Virus record (IMG/VR): IMGVR_UViG_3300046656_000590
Location: 1 to 35,317 of that record
Length of the DNA stretch: 35,317 nucleotides
Strand: one strand, 5' to 3'
From: a virus
Within the stretch, counting starts at the first letter, position 1. The number at the start of each line of letters is the position of its first letter. Under the pieces are notes generated by a model that saw only the letters and a list, made by a program, of their open reading frames with translations, searched no databases and had not been told where the DNA came from. The translations under genes were made by a program, and so were the position numbers. This document shows positions 6,650 to 13,392 of the stretch, piece by piece.

Positions 6650-8406
6650 TGACATTTAGTAACTTTAATACCCTTGGATTCAATAACCCTCTTGGCACAG
6701 GAACGAATACTCCTGTGTTCACTATTTTCGCCGAGAGAGATCCGACCACTTCTGACAATGCATATCAACCTGCTACTGAATGGCAAAATACTGTCACTGG
6801 AATCTTTTGGAAGCTTAGAAGCACAGGAACGCTAGCGAATTGGGTTCAGTTTGCGCCTACAAGTTCAGGAACTGTAGCGACTCTCACGGGAGATACTGGG
6901 GGAGCGGTGCCACCGGATGGCGCAGGGAATATATCTGTCCTTGGAACAGCAGGGCAGATAATTGTTACTGGAACTCCAGGCATGAACAAATTAGTCCTAT
7001 CTCTTGCTGGAGGAGGAACTGCGGTCGATGAATTCGTGGTGGATGCTTTTACTCCGCCTGGGACAAACCCCGTCGTACCAGATGGAACAGGACAAGTAAC
7101 AATAACTGGCGGTCAAGCTGCTGCTGGATCGATAGCAAATTCTATTCAGACAAACTCTCTTGCTGCTAATACTTACACTATTGAGGTTCAGAGATCTTCT
7201 TCTTCTGGTGTAACTAACGCTGCCTTGAATGGGGTCTCACACTTTAATAGTTCTGAGTTCACTGTTGATGCCAACGGATTTGTCAATTTAGTTGGAGGTT
7301 CAGCGGCAATCTCGAAAGTCGCAGTTCAAACAGGAACTTCTCCAGTCGTCCCTGCAGCCGGAATAATCACAATCAATGGTGCAACTGTTGCTGCTGGAAC
7401 AAATCCAGTTCGCACAGATGGTACTGGCGCCAACACGCTGGCTGTCGAAGTCCAAAGATCCCAGGCCCTGGCGGCTTCCGATGCCACTAAAATAGGTCTC
7501 TGTAACTTCTCAAGCGCTCAATTCACTGTTGATGGAAACGGATTTGTACAGTTAGCCGGAGGTGCAACAGGAGCCGTAGAGACCTTAACTGGTAATAGTG
7601 GGGGAGCCATTGGTCCCACTGCAGGTAATATAAACACGCTTGGTAGTGGATCGATTACAATTGTAGGAGCAGGTAGCACGCTTACTACACAACTTACAGG
7701 ACTAACCAACCACAACGTCTTGGTTGGAGCCGGGACAGACACTATCACTAAGGTCGCCCCTTCTGCTACAACTGGAGTTCCTTTAGTTTCTCAAGGAGCT
7801 GCTGCTGATCCAGCTTTTGGCACAGCATCTATCGCTGGTGGAGGAACAAACGCAACCTCATTCAGCACGACAAATGGGATCGTAAAATTTGATGGAACCA
7901 GTCTCGTTACTTCCACCACCGATAAGATAGATGCCTCTAACAGACAGACCAACACAGCACAGCCATCATTCCTTGCTACGATAAGCGCCACGATTAACAA
8001 CGTGACGGGAGATTCCACTGCTTACAGCGTAGTATTTAATACGAGCATTTTTGACCAAGCTTCCAATTTTAATACTGGAACCGGTGTTTTTACGGCGCCA
8101 GTAGCTGGAGTTTATGCATTCCAATGGGCTACTAGTTTTACCAACGTTCAGGTTGGGATGCTGTCATATGGATCTATCATAGTCATTAATGGTACATTGT
8201 CTTTGGTCGGCAATACTGGGAATCCAACTAATGCCCAATCTGTAGGGAACTTTACTGCGGTTGGTTCTTGCGTCATAAAGTTAGCTGCGAGTGATACCGT
8301 ATACATACAAGTAGCGGTGACAGGAGGAGCAAAAGTAGTAGGTTTGATTGCTAACACCTATCCAGGTCAATACCAAAACCACTTCAGTGGGTGTTTGCTA
8401 TGCTAA
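6649..8406 (+). CDS. modular fibre protein with C1q-like C-terminal domain (585 aa)
   Basis: The N-terminus (TPVFTIFAERDPTTSDNA, then EWQNTVTGIFWKLRS and WVQFAP) parallels the first fibre protein and probably binds the virion. LTG-[ND]-[ST]-GG modules lie at about residues 80 and 312, the second being the same long module as in 3876-4730. Two related segments (TGTSPVVPAAGIITING, GTNPVRTDGTGAN-L-VEVQRS) lie between. The last ~145 residues look like a C1q/TNF jelly roll: a long variable lead, then FDQASNFNTGTGVFTAPVAG-YAFQW, SIIVINGT, DTVYIQVAV and a final HFSGCLL, in C1q order. C1q-like heads form trimers and bind ligands, which fits a receptor-binding tip. Confidence 0.78.
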   Translation: MTFSNFNTLGFNNPLGTGTNTPVFTIFAERDPTTSDNAYQPATEWQNTVTGIFWKLRSTGTLANWVQFAPTSSGTVATLTGDTGGAVPPDGAGNISVLGTAGQIIVTGTPGMNKLVLSLAGGGTAVDEFVVDAFTPPGTNPVVPDGTGQVTITGGQAAAGSIANSIQTNSLAANTYTIEVQRSSSSGVTNAALNGVSHFNSSEFTVDANGFVNLVGGSAAISKVAVQTGTSPVVPAAGIITINGATVAAGTNPVRTDGTGANTLAVEVQRSQALAASDATKIGLCNFSSAQFTVDGNGFVQLAGGATGAVETLTGNSGGAIGPTAGNINTLGSGSITIVGAGSTLTTQLTGLTNHNVLVGAGTDTITKVAPSATTGVPLVSQGAAADPAFGTASIAGGGTNATSFSTTNGIVKFDGTSLVTSTTDKIDASNRQTNTAQPSFLATISATINNVTGDSTAYSVVFNTSIFDQASNFNTGTGVFTAPVAGVYAFQWATSFTNVQVGMLSYGSIIVINGTLSLVGNTGNPTNAQSVGNFTAVGSCVIKLAASDTVYIQVAVTGGAKVVGLIANTYPGQYQNHFSGCLLC

Positions 8407-8417
8407 AAGGAAAAAAC

Positions 8418-8630
8418 GTGACTCTTCTCTTCTTTCTCCCACTCTCTCTTCTTTGCGAAGAGATAAATCAAACACCTTCATCGACTCCTCTTGAAGTTGA
8501 TATTTTTTATTTATCTTCTATTCCTCCAAAGCCTATAGTGAATCTCGCTAAGCAAAAGAAGAGGACTTATGGCAAGTCCAAGTCTAGCTGTAAATTTATC
8601 TGTTCCAAACAGTTATTGCTGCAACAGTGA
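8418..8630 (+). CDS. small exported protein candidate (70 aa, GTG start)
   Basis: The frame is open from 8391, but the GTG at 8418 has AAAGGA seven bases upstream and gives a clean signal-like start (TLLFFLPLSLLCEEINQ). An ATG at 8400 is an alternative. The Cys after LSLL could be a lipobox-like position, though L-S-L-L-C-E is a poor lipobox. The rest is a short Pro-rich part and a basic, Cys-containing tail. It overlaps the next gene by 62 bases in another frame, which weakens the call. Confidence 0.45.
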   Translation: MTLLFFLPLSLLCEEINQTPSSTPLEVDIFYLSSIPPKPIVNLAKQKKRTYGKSKSSCKFICSKQLLLQQ

Positions 8631-8955
8631 AGATAAAGTAGTTTATAACGACAAAAAAGCCCAGTTTGACGTCGTACAACAAAATTGTTTTTGTTGCGTA
8701 TGGTTTTGCGATCCAAACGCAAAATACACTAACCGAAAGACGTGGGAGCAGTTTATTAATATGATCGATTCTATGCATGGCTCTGATTCACGTGAGCATG
8801 CGCTAACTGAAAATCGAGTCGACTTTACCTCTTCCTATAACAATGGCGCTGATTTAACCTCAAAACTCTTTTCCTCTATCGCCGGATCTGCCAAAAGTTA
8901 TGCCCGAAGTAAAAGCCCCTTATCATTCATTCTTGTAGAAGACCAAAAAACTTAG
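8569..8955 (+). CDS. unknown Cys-containing protein (128 aa)
   Basis: ATG at 8569 with AGAGGA upstream. The N-terminal half has paired cysteines (YCCNS, NCFCCVWFC), which could bind metal or form disulfides. The C-terminal half is polar (MHGSDSREHALTENRVDF, SIAGSAKSYARSKSPLSF). It is followed seven bases later by the small gene at 8963. No family recognised; position downstream of the fibres suggests a late protein. Confidence 0.55.
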   Translation: MASPSLAVNLSVPNSYCCNSEDKVVYNDKKAQFDVVQQNCFCCVWFCDPNAKYTNRKTWEQFINMIDSMHGSDSREHALTENRVDFTSSYNNGADLTSKLFSSIAGSAKSYARSKSPLSFILVEDQKT

Positions 8956-8962
8956 GAGTCAC

Positions 8963-9118
8963 ATGCCACTAATCAAGTCAAAATCAAAGAAAGCAATCGG
9001 AGAAAATATCAAAAGGGAAGAAGCTGCTGGGAAAAAGCCCAAACAAGCTATCGCAATCGCTCTCAACGTTGCACGCAAAGCGGGCGCGCATATTCCTAAA
9101 AAAAGAGGAAAAAAATGA
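8963..9118 (+). CDS. small basic protein of the MPLIKSKSKKA type (51 aa)
   Basis: ATG at 8963 with AGGAG at about 8954-8958. The sequence opens MPLIKSKSKKA, has KQAIAIALNVARKAG in the middle and ends in a Lys/Arg tail. This arrangement (basic start, E-x-x-AGK-x-x-KQA-AIA, basic end) belongs to very common tiny proteins encoded by phages and some bacteria, possibly related to DUF6496; their function is not known. Its TGA overlaps the ATG of the next gene (AATGAG). Confidence 0.75.
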   Translation: MPLIKSKSKKAIGENIKREEAAGKKPKQAIAIALNVARKAGAHIPKKRGKK

Positions 9119-9237
9119 GATATTTTTTTTTAGCTATTCTTGTCGCTTCCTGTGGAGCCGCAACAGATCCAAAAGTATATGAAGAATCAGCAGAACTTAT
9201 TGAGGAAATCATCAAAGATGAAGTTTCTAGCAAATGA
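9115..9237 (+). CDS. 40-aa lipoprotein, spanin-like candidate
   Basis: ATG at 9115 lies inside the ATGA overlap with the previous stop. The N-terminus MRYFFLAILVASCG is a short signal with a good lipobox (V-A-S-C), so Cys13 would be lipidated, leaving a mature peptide of 28 mostly acidic residues. It overlaps the next gene, a one-helix membrane protein, in another frame. Small outer-membrane lipoproteins overlapping a gene for an inner-membrane protein are typical of Rz1-type spanins. However, true Rz1 proteins are usually Pro-rich and the partner is usually larger, so the function is inference. Confidence 0.6.
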   Translation: MRYFFLAILVASCGAATDPKVYEESAELIEEIIKDEVSSK

Positions 9238-9337
9238 ATATCTAGAAGCCGCCATTCTAGCCTTTGGCGTTGTGGCTTTGCTTGTTGGGTTGATGTATAT
9301 AGCTAAAGCTAGGAGCGAGCACGACAGAATAGATTAA
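9218..9337 (+). CDS. one-helix membrane protein (39 aa)
   Basis: ATG at 9218 with GAGG twelve bases upstream, overlapping the lipoprotein gene by 20 bases. Residues about 10-29 (EAAILAFGVVALLVGLMYIA) form one transmembrane helix, followed by a short charged tail (KARSEHDRID). The pairing with the overlapping lipoprotein suggests a two-part envelope function such as lysis or exclusion, but the cytoplasmic or periplasmic part is too short for a classic i-spanin. It ends a few bases into the convergent minus gene at 9334. Confidence 0.55.
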   Translation: MKFLANEYLEAAILAFGVVALLVGLMYIAKARSEHDRID

Positions 9338-9516
9338 GTTCCAAACATGTCAGCTTGCTCAATGTGTTTTTTGATTGTGTCGAATTTTTCAGCTCTTTTC
9401 GACATATTGTAGACCTCTTTTAGAAACCACATCTCTTTTTGTAAGCGGCCAATCCATCGTTCCATTCGGTAAATCTTTTTCTCTAATGTCTCTTCAAACA
9501 AATCAGTCTGTTGCAT
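9334..9516 (-). CDS. small coiled-coil protein (60 aa)
   Basis: I chose the ATG at 9516 (MQQTDLFEET), which has AGAGG six bases upstream; the frame extends to a TTG at 9534. The sequence is almost wholly helical and charged with heptad-like hydrophobics (LEKKIYRMERWIGRLQKEMWFL). It lies alone on the minus strand between two plus-strand groups, divergent from 9591. It resembles in style the coiled-coil genes at 19385 and 11865 but no clear homology is visible. Function unknown. Confidence 0.5.
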   Translation of the reverse strand: MQQTDLFEETLEKKIYRMERWIGRLQKEMWFLKEVYNMSKRAEKFDTIKKHIEQADMFGT

Positions 9517-9517
9517 G

Positions 9518-9547
9518 TTGCCTCTATAAAGCAAATTAGGTTACAAT
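9518..9547 (+). promoter_or_regulatory. sigma70-like promoter candidate
   Basis: TTGCCT at 9518-9523 and TACAAT at 9542-9547 are 18 bases apart, just before the gene at 9591, whose ribosome site is TTGAGGT. The -10 box matches five of six consensus bases. It lies in the divergent gap after the start of the 9334-9516 gene. Confidence 0.45.
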
Positions 9548-9590
9548 TTGCGTCGGAAGGAAAGCAACTACAGACAAAATTTGAGGTAAA

Positions 9591-9839
9591 ATGGCTAGAA
9601 AAAGCAGCAACGGATGTACAGAAATAAAAACACAGAAAGTCAAGACGTATGTCTATGAAATTGGCTATCTAGTTAATGAGCACATGGAAAAAGACCACAT
9701 AGAAGCCTCTACTCTGGATACCAGCGGCGATGAGCTGGTGCTATGGAGTGAGATTGATGGAGAAGAAGTTCAGGTAGGGGCTTTTAAGAACTGGGTATAC
9801 TTTAGACACGTCCCTATACATGAAGAGACTGAAAAATAG
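9591..9839 (+). CDS. unknown small acidic protein (82 aa)
   Basis: ATG at 9591 with TTGAGG upstream and its own candidate promoter. A basic start (ARKSS, KTQKVK) is followed by a mixed beta-type region with an acidic patch (DTSGDELVLWSEIDGEEVQVGAF). No signal, helix bundle or known motif. It is a single-gene plus-strand unit facing the terminator of the minus operon. Confidence 0.55.
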   Translation: MARKSSNGCTEIKTQKVKTYVYEIGYLVNEHMEKDHIEASTLDTSGDELVLWSEIDGEEVQVGAFKNWVYFRHVPIHEETEK

Positions 9840-9849
9840 AATAGATATT

Positions 9850-9876
9850 AAAAACCCCCAGGACGAACTCTGGGGG
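9850..9876 (-). terminator. rho-independent terminator of the RusA/HTH operon
   Basis: Inverted repeat CCCCCAG (9855-9861) and CTGGGGG (9870-9876) with an 8-base loop. On the minus strand the stem is followed by TTTTTAAT, so it ends minus-strand transcription coming from 11.1 kb. On the plus strand the stem is followed by adenines, so it is not a terminator in that direction. Confidence 0.8.
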
Positions 9877-9914
9877 AAAAAAATAGGAAATTCCTGATAT
9901 TAAGTTTTGACACT

Positions 9915-9947
9915 CTACTTGGGAGGTCTAGGCTTATCTTTCTTCAT
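9915..9947 (-). CDS. 10-codon open frame with a perfect ribosome site
   Basis: ATG at 9947 follows AAGGAG (9953-9958) by five bases and encodes MKKDKPRPPK before a TAG. It is the last frame of the minus operon, just ahead of the terminator. The ribosome site suggests it may be translated, but such a short basic peptide could equally be chance or the remnant of a longer gene. Confidence 0.3.
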   Translation of the reverse strand: MKKDKPRPPK

Positions 9948-9956
9948 TATAACTCC

Positions 9957-10193
9957 TTAATCGTGCCTCGGAAGCACTTTTAATGTGATATATGAAATGT
10001 TTGATTTTGGCAAGAGAGCTTTGGCATAAGTTTCTGACGGTTGTAACTCTAAATATTCTCCGCATTCGGTGTATTCATGCGTCAACTCATCCCAAAGTTC
10101 ATTGGGAACGTCTTGGCGATAAGATTCCATGATGATTTGGCCAGATACTAGATGATAAGTGACCAAACAGTCATAAAGCATTCCTTTCTCCAT
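9957..10193 (-). CDS. unknown small protein of the recombination operon (78 aa)
   Basis: ATG at 10193 with GGAGAGG upstream; it overlaps the end of the RusA gene by 23 bases. The chain has a beta-type start (YDCLVTYHLVSGQIIMESYR) and an acidic middle (DELTHEYTECGEYLEL). No family recognised. Co-transcription with RusA and the HTH gene makes an early or middle accessory role likely. Confidence 0.6.
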   Translation of the reverse strand: MEKGMLYDCLVTYHLVSGQIIMESYRQDVPNELWDELTHEYTECGEYLELQPSETYAKALLPKSNISYITLKVLPRHD

Positions 10194-10617
10194 AAAACCT
10201 CTCCGTTACATTTTTAACTGAAATGACGGTTCTAGGATGCTCTGTGTAACCCTTTTTGGCAAATATGCTAATTACTTGGGAGTCATCTAAAAAGACGATT
10301 CCTTTTAAACAGTCTTCATAAAACTTACATAGATTGCTTACATCAGGCCGCTTAAGATGATGGATTTCCCCTGCAAGCATCTTTGCTTGTTTTTTTTTGG
10401 AAGTTGCGACGGGAATCGGGAAGAAAAAATCATAATGAACTTCAACTGCTTCGTTGGTTATAAGGAACTCTGTTGGGATCTGATTTCGAATGAACCACTG
10501 TGTGGCTTCTTTTTCTTTATAACGAGGGTTAAATGACCTTCGAGAGCTTACGTAGGGTGCTTTGAATGGAATTGGAGTGCCTGATAAAACGATCTTAATC
10601 ATGAATGAATCACTCAT
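10171..10617 (-). CDS. rusA: RusA-family Holliday junction resolvase
   Basis: A 148-residue protein with the RusA order: an N-terminal strand carrying SGTPIPFKAP, a middle F-F-PIP segment followed by a Lys-rich helix, then HHLKRPDVSNLCKFYEDCL and IVFLDDSQV. Asp92 (RPD), with Asp111/112 in LDDSQ, correspond to the acidic metal-binding residues of RusA. RusA dimers cut four-way DNA junctions made during recombination and replication, which fits the nuclease/RecT pair on the facing operon. The ATG at 10617 overlaps the preceding stop (ATGA); the ATG five codons later (MIKIVLSG) is an alternative start. Confidence 0.9.
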   Translation of the reverse strand: MSDSFMIKIVLSGTPIPFKAPYVSSRRSFNPRYKEKEATQWFIRNQIPTEFLITNEAVEVHYDFFFPIPVATSKKKQAKMLAGEIHHLKRPDVSNLCKFYEDCLKGIVFLDDSQVISIFAKKGYTEHPRTVISVKNVTERFYGERNAL

Positions 10618-10924
10618 CGAGGAACATGGTGGGATTACAGTCGATGCTTAGAAGCTGTTTGATGACTTTTTCGTTGCGTTTGACGAATTTGTAAAGACCA
10701 ATGCCAGCAGTTAATCCAAATGACGTTTTGTCGGGAGGGCCAGGTCTTTTCTTCATTTCATAGATTAATTCTTCCAGGCACTCGGCCATTGCGACCAATT
10801 CCGCAATCGCCACAGTTACTTTCTCTGAGTGGACCTTCTCAATGAGTCCTTGAAGCAATTCGTTAATGTCAGCAATGTCATCCGGAGTGGAATCAGAAAT
10901 TCTAAGAAAATCTTCAAGTCCCAA
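10610..10924 (-). CDS. unknown helical protein (104 aa, TTG start)
   Basis: The frame begins at a TTG at 10924 inside the end of the HTH gene (overlap 11 bases), so translation is probably coupled; no ATG gives a sensible start until much later. The protein is helical and acidic at the N-terminus (DSTPDDIADINELLQGL, MAECLEELIYEM), with a more basic, glycine-containing second half (SFGLTAGIGLYKFVKRN). No family recognised. Confidence 0.55.
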   Translation of the reverse strand: MGLEDFLRISDSTPDDIADINELLQGLIEKVHSEKVTVAIAELVAMAECLEELIYEMKKRPGPPDKTSFGLTAGIGLYKFVKRNEKVIKQLLSIDCNPTMFLDE

Positions 10925-11105
10925 ACCCTAAATCCTCAAGCGTAATTTCACCCTTCGTCACTTTAACCACCCATTTGGCTATATCACGCCTTACTTGTTT
11001 ACCATGGTATAGCTTGCTAACCGTATTTGGGGCAATATAAGTTCTGTTAGCAAATTCTTTAAAACTTTCTTCTCGTGAATCAAGATATTCTTTAAACTTA
11101 TTCAT
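10914..11105 (-). CDS. small helix-turn-helix regulator, Cro/XRE-like (63 aa)
   Basis: The sequence FKEFANRTYIAPNTVSKLYHGKQ (about residues 15-37) has the spacing of an XRE-type helix-turn-helix: a helix with A-N, a turn, then the recognition helix APNTVSKLY and the G-K that follows. The 63-residue length fits Cro-like proteins with no dimer or cleavage domain. It is the first gene of the minus operon and divergent from the nuclease/RecT operon, so the intergenic dyad (11121-11150) is a natural operator. Confidence 0.7.
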   Translation of the reverse strand: MNKFKEYLDSREESFKEFANRTYIAPNTVSKLYHGKQVRRDIAKWVVKVTKGEITLEDLGFGT

Positions 11106-11225
11106 TATCGACTCAAATTACCTTATGAGTTAAGTCTAGCATTGATAAGGCATTTATGCAACAATTGACCAAAACGGCAACGAACACACGAATCAAAAAA
11201 AGAATAATGAAGTATTTGAGGCAAT
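11106..11225. promoter_or_regulatory. divergent control region with inverted CCTTAT / ATAAGG sites
   Basis: Between the HTH gene (minus) and the nuclease gene (plus). CCTTAT at 11121-11126 and ATAAGG at 11145-11150 form an inverted pair, 18 bases apart. A weak minus-strand promoter (TTGCAT, 17 bases, TAGACT) spans the same stretch, so a bound repressor would block it. The nuclease ribosome site TTGAGG is at about 11217-11222. The operator role is inference from position. Confidence 0.4.
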
Positions 11226-11801
11226 ATGGAAGACATCACAGAAGGGTACGTCAGGGTGAGCGATATTTTGAGCATATTTCAGTCTTATGCCCATGTACCG
11301 AGGGCCCAACTAAAAAAAGCCCAAGACATAGGTACAGACATTCACGCGGCGATTGAGGCCTTTTATAAAGATGAATTTACTCCTCTAGATAAGAAAAAAA
11401 ATCCCTATTTTGAGTCTTTCCTAAAATGGAACGACAGACTCCTTCCAGAACCTGTTCTTATAGAAAAGCGTTTATATGGCGAAGAATTGATGATCACTGG
11501 TCGAATCGACCTTTTAGTCCAGAGTGGGGGCAAGAGCGTAATAGTGGACTTTAAAACGGGTTCTTGGGCCCATCCAGAGATTTGGCGACTTCAGGGTGCC
11601 TTTTATAGATATCTCGTGGCCACATCGGGGATAGCCTTCCCAGATGTTTTTATCTTCGTCCAGCTACAAAAAGATGGCTCTTATCCCAATATCCATGAAT
11701 TCATCTATCGGGATAGAGACTGGAATGTATGCTTGTCAGCCTTAGAGTGCTATAAATTCTTTAAAAACGTGCCTGTTGACTTAAATTCCCTGCTAATTTA
11801 A
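11226..11801 (+). CDS. RecB-like PD-(D/E)XK exonuclease (191 aa)
   Basis: ATG at 11226 with GAGG five bases upstream. The nuclease core is clear: GTDIHAAIE (His40), GRIDLL with Asp95, VIVDFKTG with Asp108 and Lys110, then QGAFYRY giving the Q-x-x-x-Y motif (Gln123, Tyr127). These are the metal-binding and DNA-contact residues of the RecB/Cas4/lambda-exonuclease superfamily. The likely role is 5'-3' resection that makes single strands for the RecT-like annealase downstream, as in phage Red/RecET systems. At 191 residues it is short and has no extra domains. Opens the plus-strand recombination operon. Confidence 0.85.
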   Translation: MEDITEGYVRVSDILSIFQSYAHVPRAQLKKAQDIGTDIHAAIEAFYKDEFTPLDKKKNPYFESFLKWNDRLLPEPVLIEKRLYGEELMITGRIDLLVQSGGKSVIVDFKTGSWAHPEIWRLQGAFYRYLVATSGIAFPDVFIFVQLQKDGSYPNIHEFIYRDRDWNVCLSALECYKFFKNVPVDLNSLLI

Positions 11802-11815
11802 TGTTATAGGAAACA

Positions 11816-11843
11816 GAAAAAAACCCCCGCTGACAACGGGGGT
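11816..11843 (-). terminator. terminator-type hairpin, minus strand
   Basis: ACCCCCG (11823-11829) and CGGGGGT (11837-11843) form a 7-bp stem with a CTGACAA loop. On the minus strand it is followed by a run of T (complement of A at 11817-11823). It lies in the plus operon between the nuclease and 11865 genes, so it would stop antisense transcription running in from the 13-16 kb minus operon. On the plus strand it has no T tail and may act only as an RNA structure. Confidence 0.6.
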
Positions 11844-11864
11844 AAGCAAAAAATGGAGTGAAAA

Positions 11865-12050
11865 ATGCTAGAATACACGAATGATAGCCATCAGAACTTA
11901 AATATGCAACAACTCTGGAACGACCTCCAGTACATCGACACTCAAATACACAACTTAAAATCAGACATAAAATACGTCATGGTTTTGATTGCCAGAATGG
12001 AATCAGAGATCGATTTTGCCAAGAAGGAGATGGAATCATGCGTTCATTAG
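11865..12050 (+). CDS. small coiled-coil protein (61 aa)
   Basis: ATG at 11865 with GGAG upstream. After a short polar start the chain is one long helix with heptad-like I/L/M spacing (LQYIDTQIHNLKSDI, VMVLIARMESEIDFAKKEM). It overlaps the next gene by 13 bases. No family recognised; the position between nuclease and RecT suggests an accessory recombination or replication protein. Confidence 0.55.
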   Translation: MLEYTNDSHQNLNMQQLWNDLQYIDTQIHNLKSDIKYVMVLIARMESEIDFAKKEMESCVH

Positions 12051-12238
12051 ACAAAAAAGTGCACTGGACTTCTGACAAATCTTGCACCTGGCAGACTAAT
12101 TATGACCATATGGAGCCAAGAACTGAACAAGAAGACAGGAAAAGACGCATCCTTGCTCTTCGATGGGAGTTGAACATTGACCCCGAGGCACATTACACAC
12201 TGGAAGAGCTTGAGGAGATGTACCATGAGCAAGACTGA
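12038..12238 (+). CDS. unknown small protein upstream of RecT (66 aa)
   Basis: ATG at 12038 follows AAGGAGATGG, overlaps the preceding gene, and its own end overlaps the RecT start by 14 bases. The C-terminal half is a charged helix (EQEDRKRRILALRWEL, then YTLEELEEMYHEQD). The ribosome site of RecT (GAGGAG) is inside its last codons, so the three genes are translated as a chain. Function unknown. Confidence 0.55.
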   Translation: MRSLDKKVHWTSDKSCTWQTNYDHMEPRTEQEDRKRRILALRWELNIDPEAHYTLEELEEMYHEQD

Positions 12239-13037
12239 AACTATGTTGATCCCTACCCAAGAGGAGCTAAACGTCTATCAAACGATGGCGAAGACCGCCG
12301 GTCAAAGCCAGCTATTTGCAAATATAGGGGGAGAGGCCAGACTTTTAAGTATTATGCTCATGGCCAGAGAATTGGGCCTGCCTCCAATGCAAGCACTGAT
12401 GGGCGGAATGAACGTTATACAAGGGAAGGAAACTAAGGTAGAGCTCTCTCCTCGTCTCATGAATAGCATGATCAGAAAAGCTGGTCACAAGATAGAGATA
12501 CTGGAGTCTACCGAGCAATTATGTAAGTTAAAAGGGAATAGACATGACACTAAAGAAGAGTATGTTTGCGTTTTTACTATCGACGATGCTCGTAGGGCTG
12601 GTTTGGTTCGTGGCGGAGGTGGCTGGGAGAAGTTTGCTTCTGACATGCTGTTTGCTAGGTGCCTTAGCCGACTTGCTCGCCGCCTGTTCGCTGACGTTAT
12701 TAGCACTGCATATGTGGAAGGGGAAATAGATCGCGTTGATACCTATGAAAAGGTAGAGGCATATCTACCTCCAGAAGTTGCTGAAGTTATCCCAGAAAAG
12801 CCTACAGAAATGACAATCGAGCAGTTCAAAGAAAAGCTTAGAGAGACAGTTGGGATGAATTATGAGCTTATCGATCTTCTTGAATACCTAGATCATTTGG
12901 CAACAGAGAGTGGTATTTCAGTTGCTAAGATCATGGGACAAGCCATTCAGTCGTCTAGAGTAGAAAGATTTTGTAAGTCATGGAAACGATGGTGGGAAAA
13001 GAAACAGGCCTCTATAGAAGAGGTTAGCAAACTTTAA
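12225..13037 (+). CDS. recT: RecT-like single-strand annealing recombinase (270 aa)
   Basis: I chose the ATG at 12225 (MSKTETML), eight bases after GAGGAG; the frame extends upstream to 12177 without a ribosome site. The fold-defining part runs from ARLLSIMLMARELGLPP-QAL through GKETKVELSPRLMNSMIRKAGHKI to EEYVCVFTIDDARRAGLV and WEKFASDMLFARCLSRLARRLF-DVI. The order of a helix with ARELGLPP, a P-x-L-M helix, beta hairpins and a basic A-R-x-L-x-R helix fits phage RecT-type annealases. The C-terminal third is less conserved and helical. With the nuclease it would repair and concatenate phage DNA. Confidence 0.8.
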   Translation: MSKTETMLIPTQEELNVYQTMAKTAGQSQLFANIGGEARLLSIMLMARELGLPPMQALMGGMNVIQGKETKVELSPRLMNSMIRKAGHKIEILESTEQLCKLKGNRHDTKEEYVCVFTIDDARRAGLVRGGGGWEKFASDMLFARCLSRLARRLFADVISTAYVEGEIDRVDTYEKVEAYLPPEVAEVIPEKPTEMTIEQFKEKLRETVGMNYELIDLLEYLDHLATESGISVAKIMGQAIQSSRVERFCKSWKRWWEKKQASIEEVSKL

Positions 13038-13044
13038 ATGAAGG

Positions 13045-13073
13045 GCAACTGTACGGAAATCCCATACAGTTGC
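13045..13073. other. perfect 9-bp inverted repeat between RecT and the next gene
   Basis: GCAACTGTA (13045-13053) and TACAGTTGC (13065-13073) around an 11-base loop. No T run follows on either strand, so it is not a standard terminator. It could be a processing or stability hairpin, or an operator for the gene at 13087. Confidence 0.5.
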
Positions 13074-13086
13074 AAACTAAGAGAAA

Positions 13087-13392
13087 ATGATTCACGTAGA
13101 TCCTCCTTCTTTTCTTTGTTCGTCCCAAAAACCTGCAGATACGCTTATTCGCACATGTGATGAGACATTACGGCTCACCAGGAAAGTCTGTAGAGGGATT
13201 GCAAGCGCGGATAAACGCATTAAGGCCCTTGGAGGAGACCCAGCGGCATCTCTTCTAGCTCAAGAAACGAATCGTTTGTTTTTTGAAGTTCTGATACTCA
13301 GGAATCAGCTTGAGAAGATTCAGAAAGACCTGAAGAAGGCGCGCTCGCCTCTTTTTTATCGTTTGGTTCAGCGCTGTCTATTGGTTTTATAG
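13087..13392 (+). CDS. unknown helical protein closing the recombination operon (101 aa)
   Basis: ATG at 13087 with a weak AGAGAA ribosome site. The chain is mostly helical and basic (TLIRTCDETLRLTRKVCR, NRLFFEVLILRNQLEKIQKDLKKARS). Its last 95 bases overlap the convergent minus gene at 13298-13594, so one or other end may be wrong. No family recognised. Confidence 0.45.
   Translation: MIHVDPPSFLCSSQKPADTLIRTCDETLRLTRKVCRGIASADKRIKALGGDPAASLLAQETNRLFFEVLILRNQLEKIQKDLKKARSPLFYRLVQRCLLVL

Noticed and set aside
3876-8406. Diversity-generating retroelement (template/variable repeat pair) in the fibre locus
   Set aside because: No reverse transcriptase gene is present, and the related modules differ mainly at silent sites instead of at adenines.
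11156-11356. 66-codon plus-strand frame overlapping the nuclease start
   Set aside because: Its second half lies in another frame of the clear nuclease gene and its start has no ribosome site.
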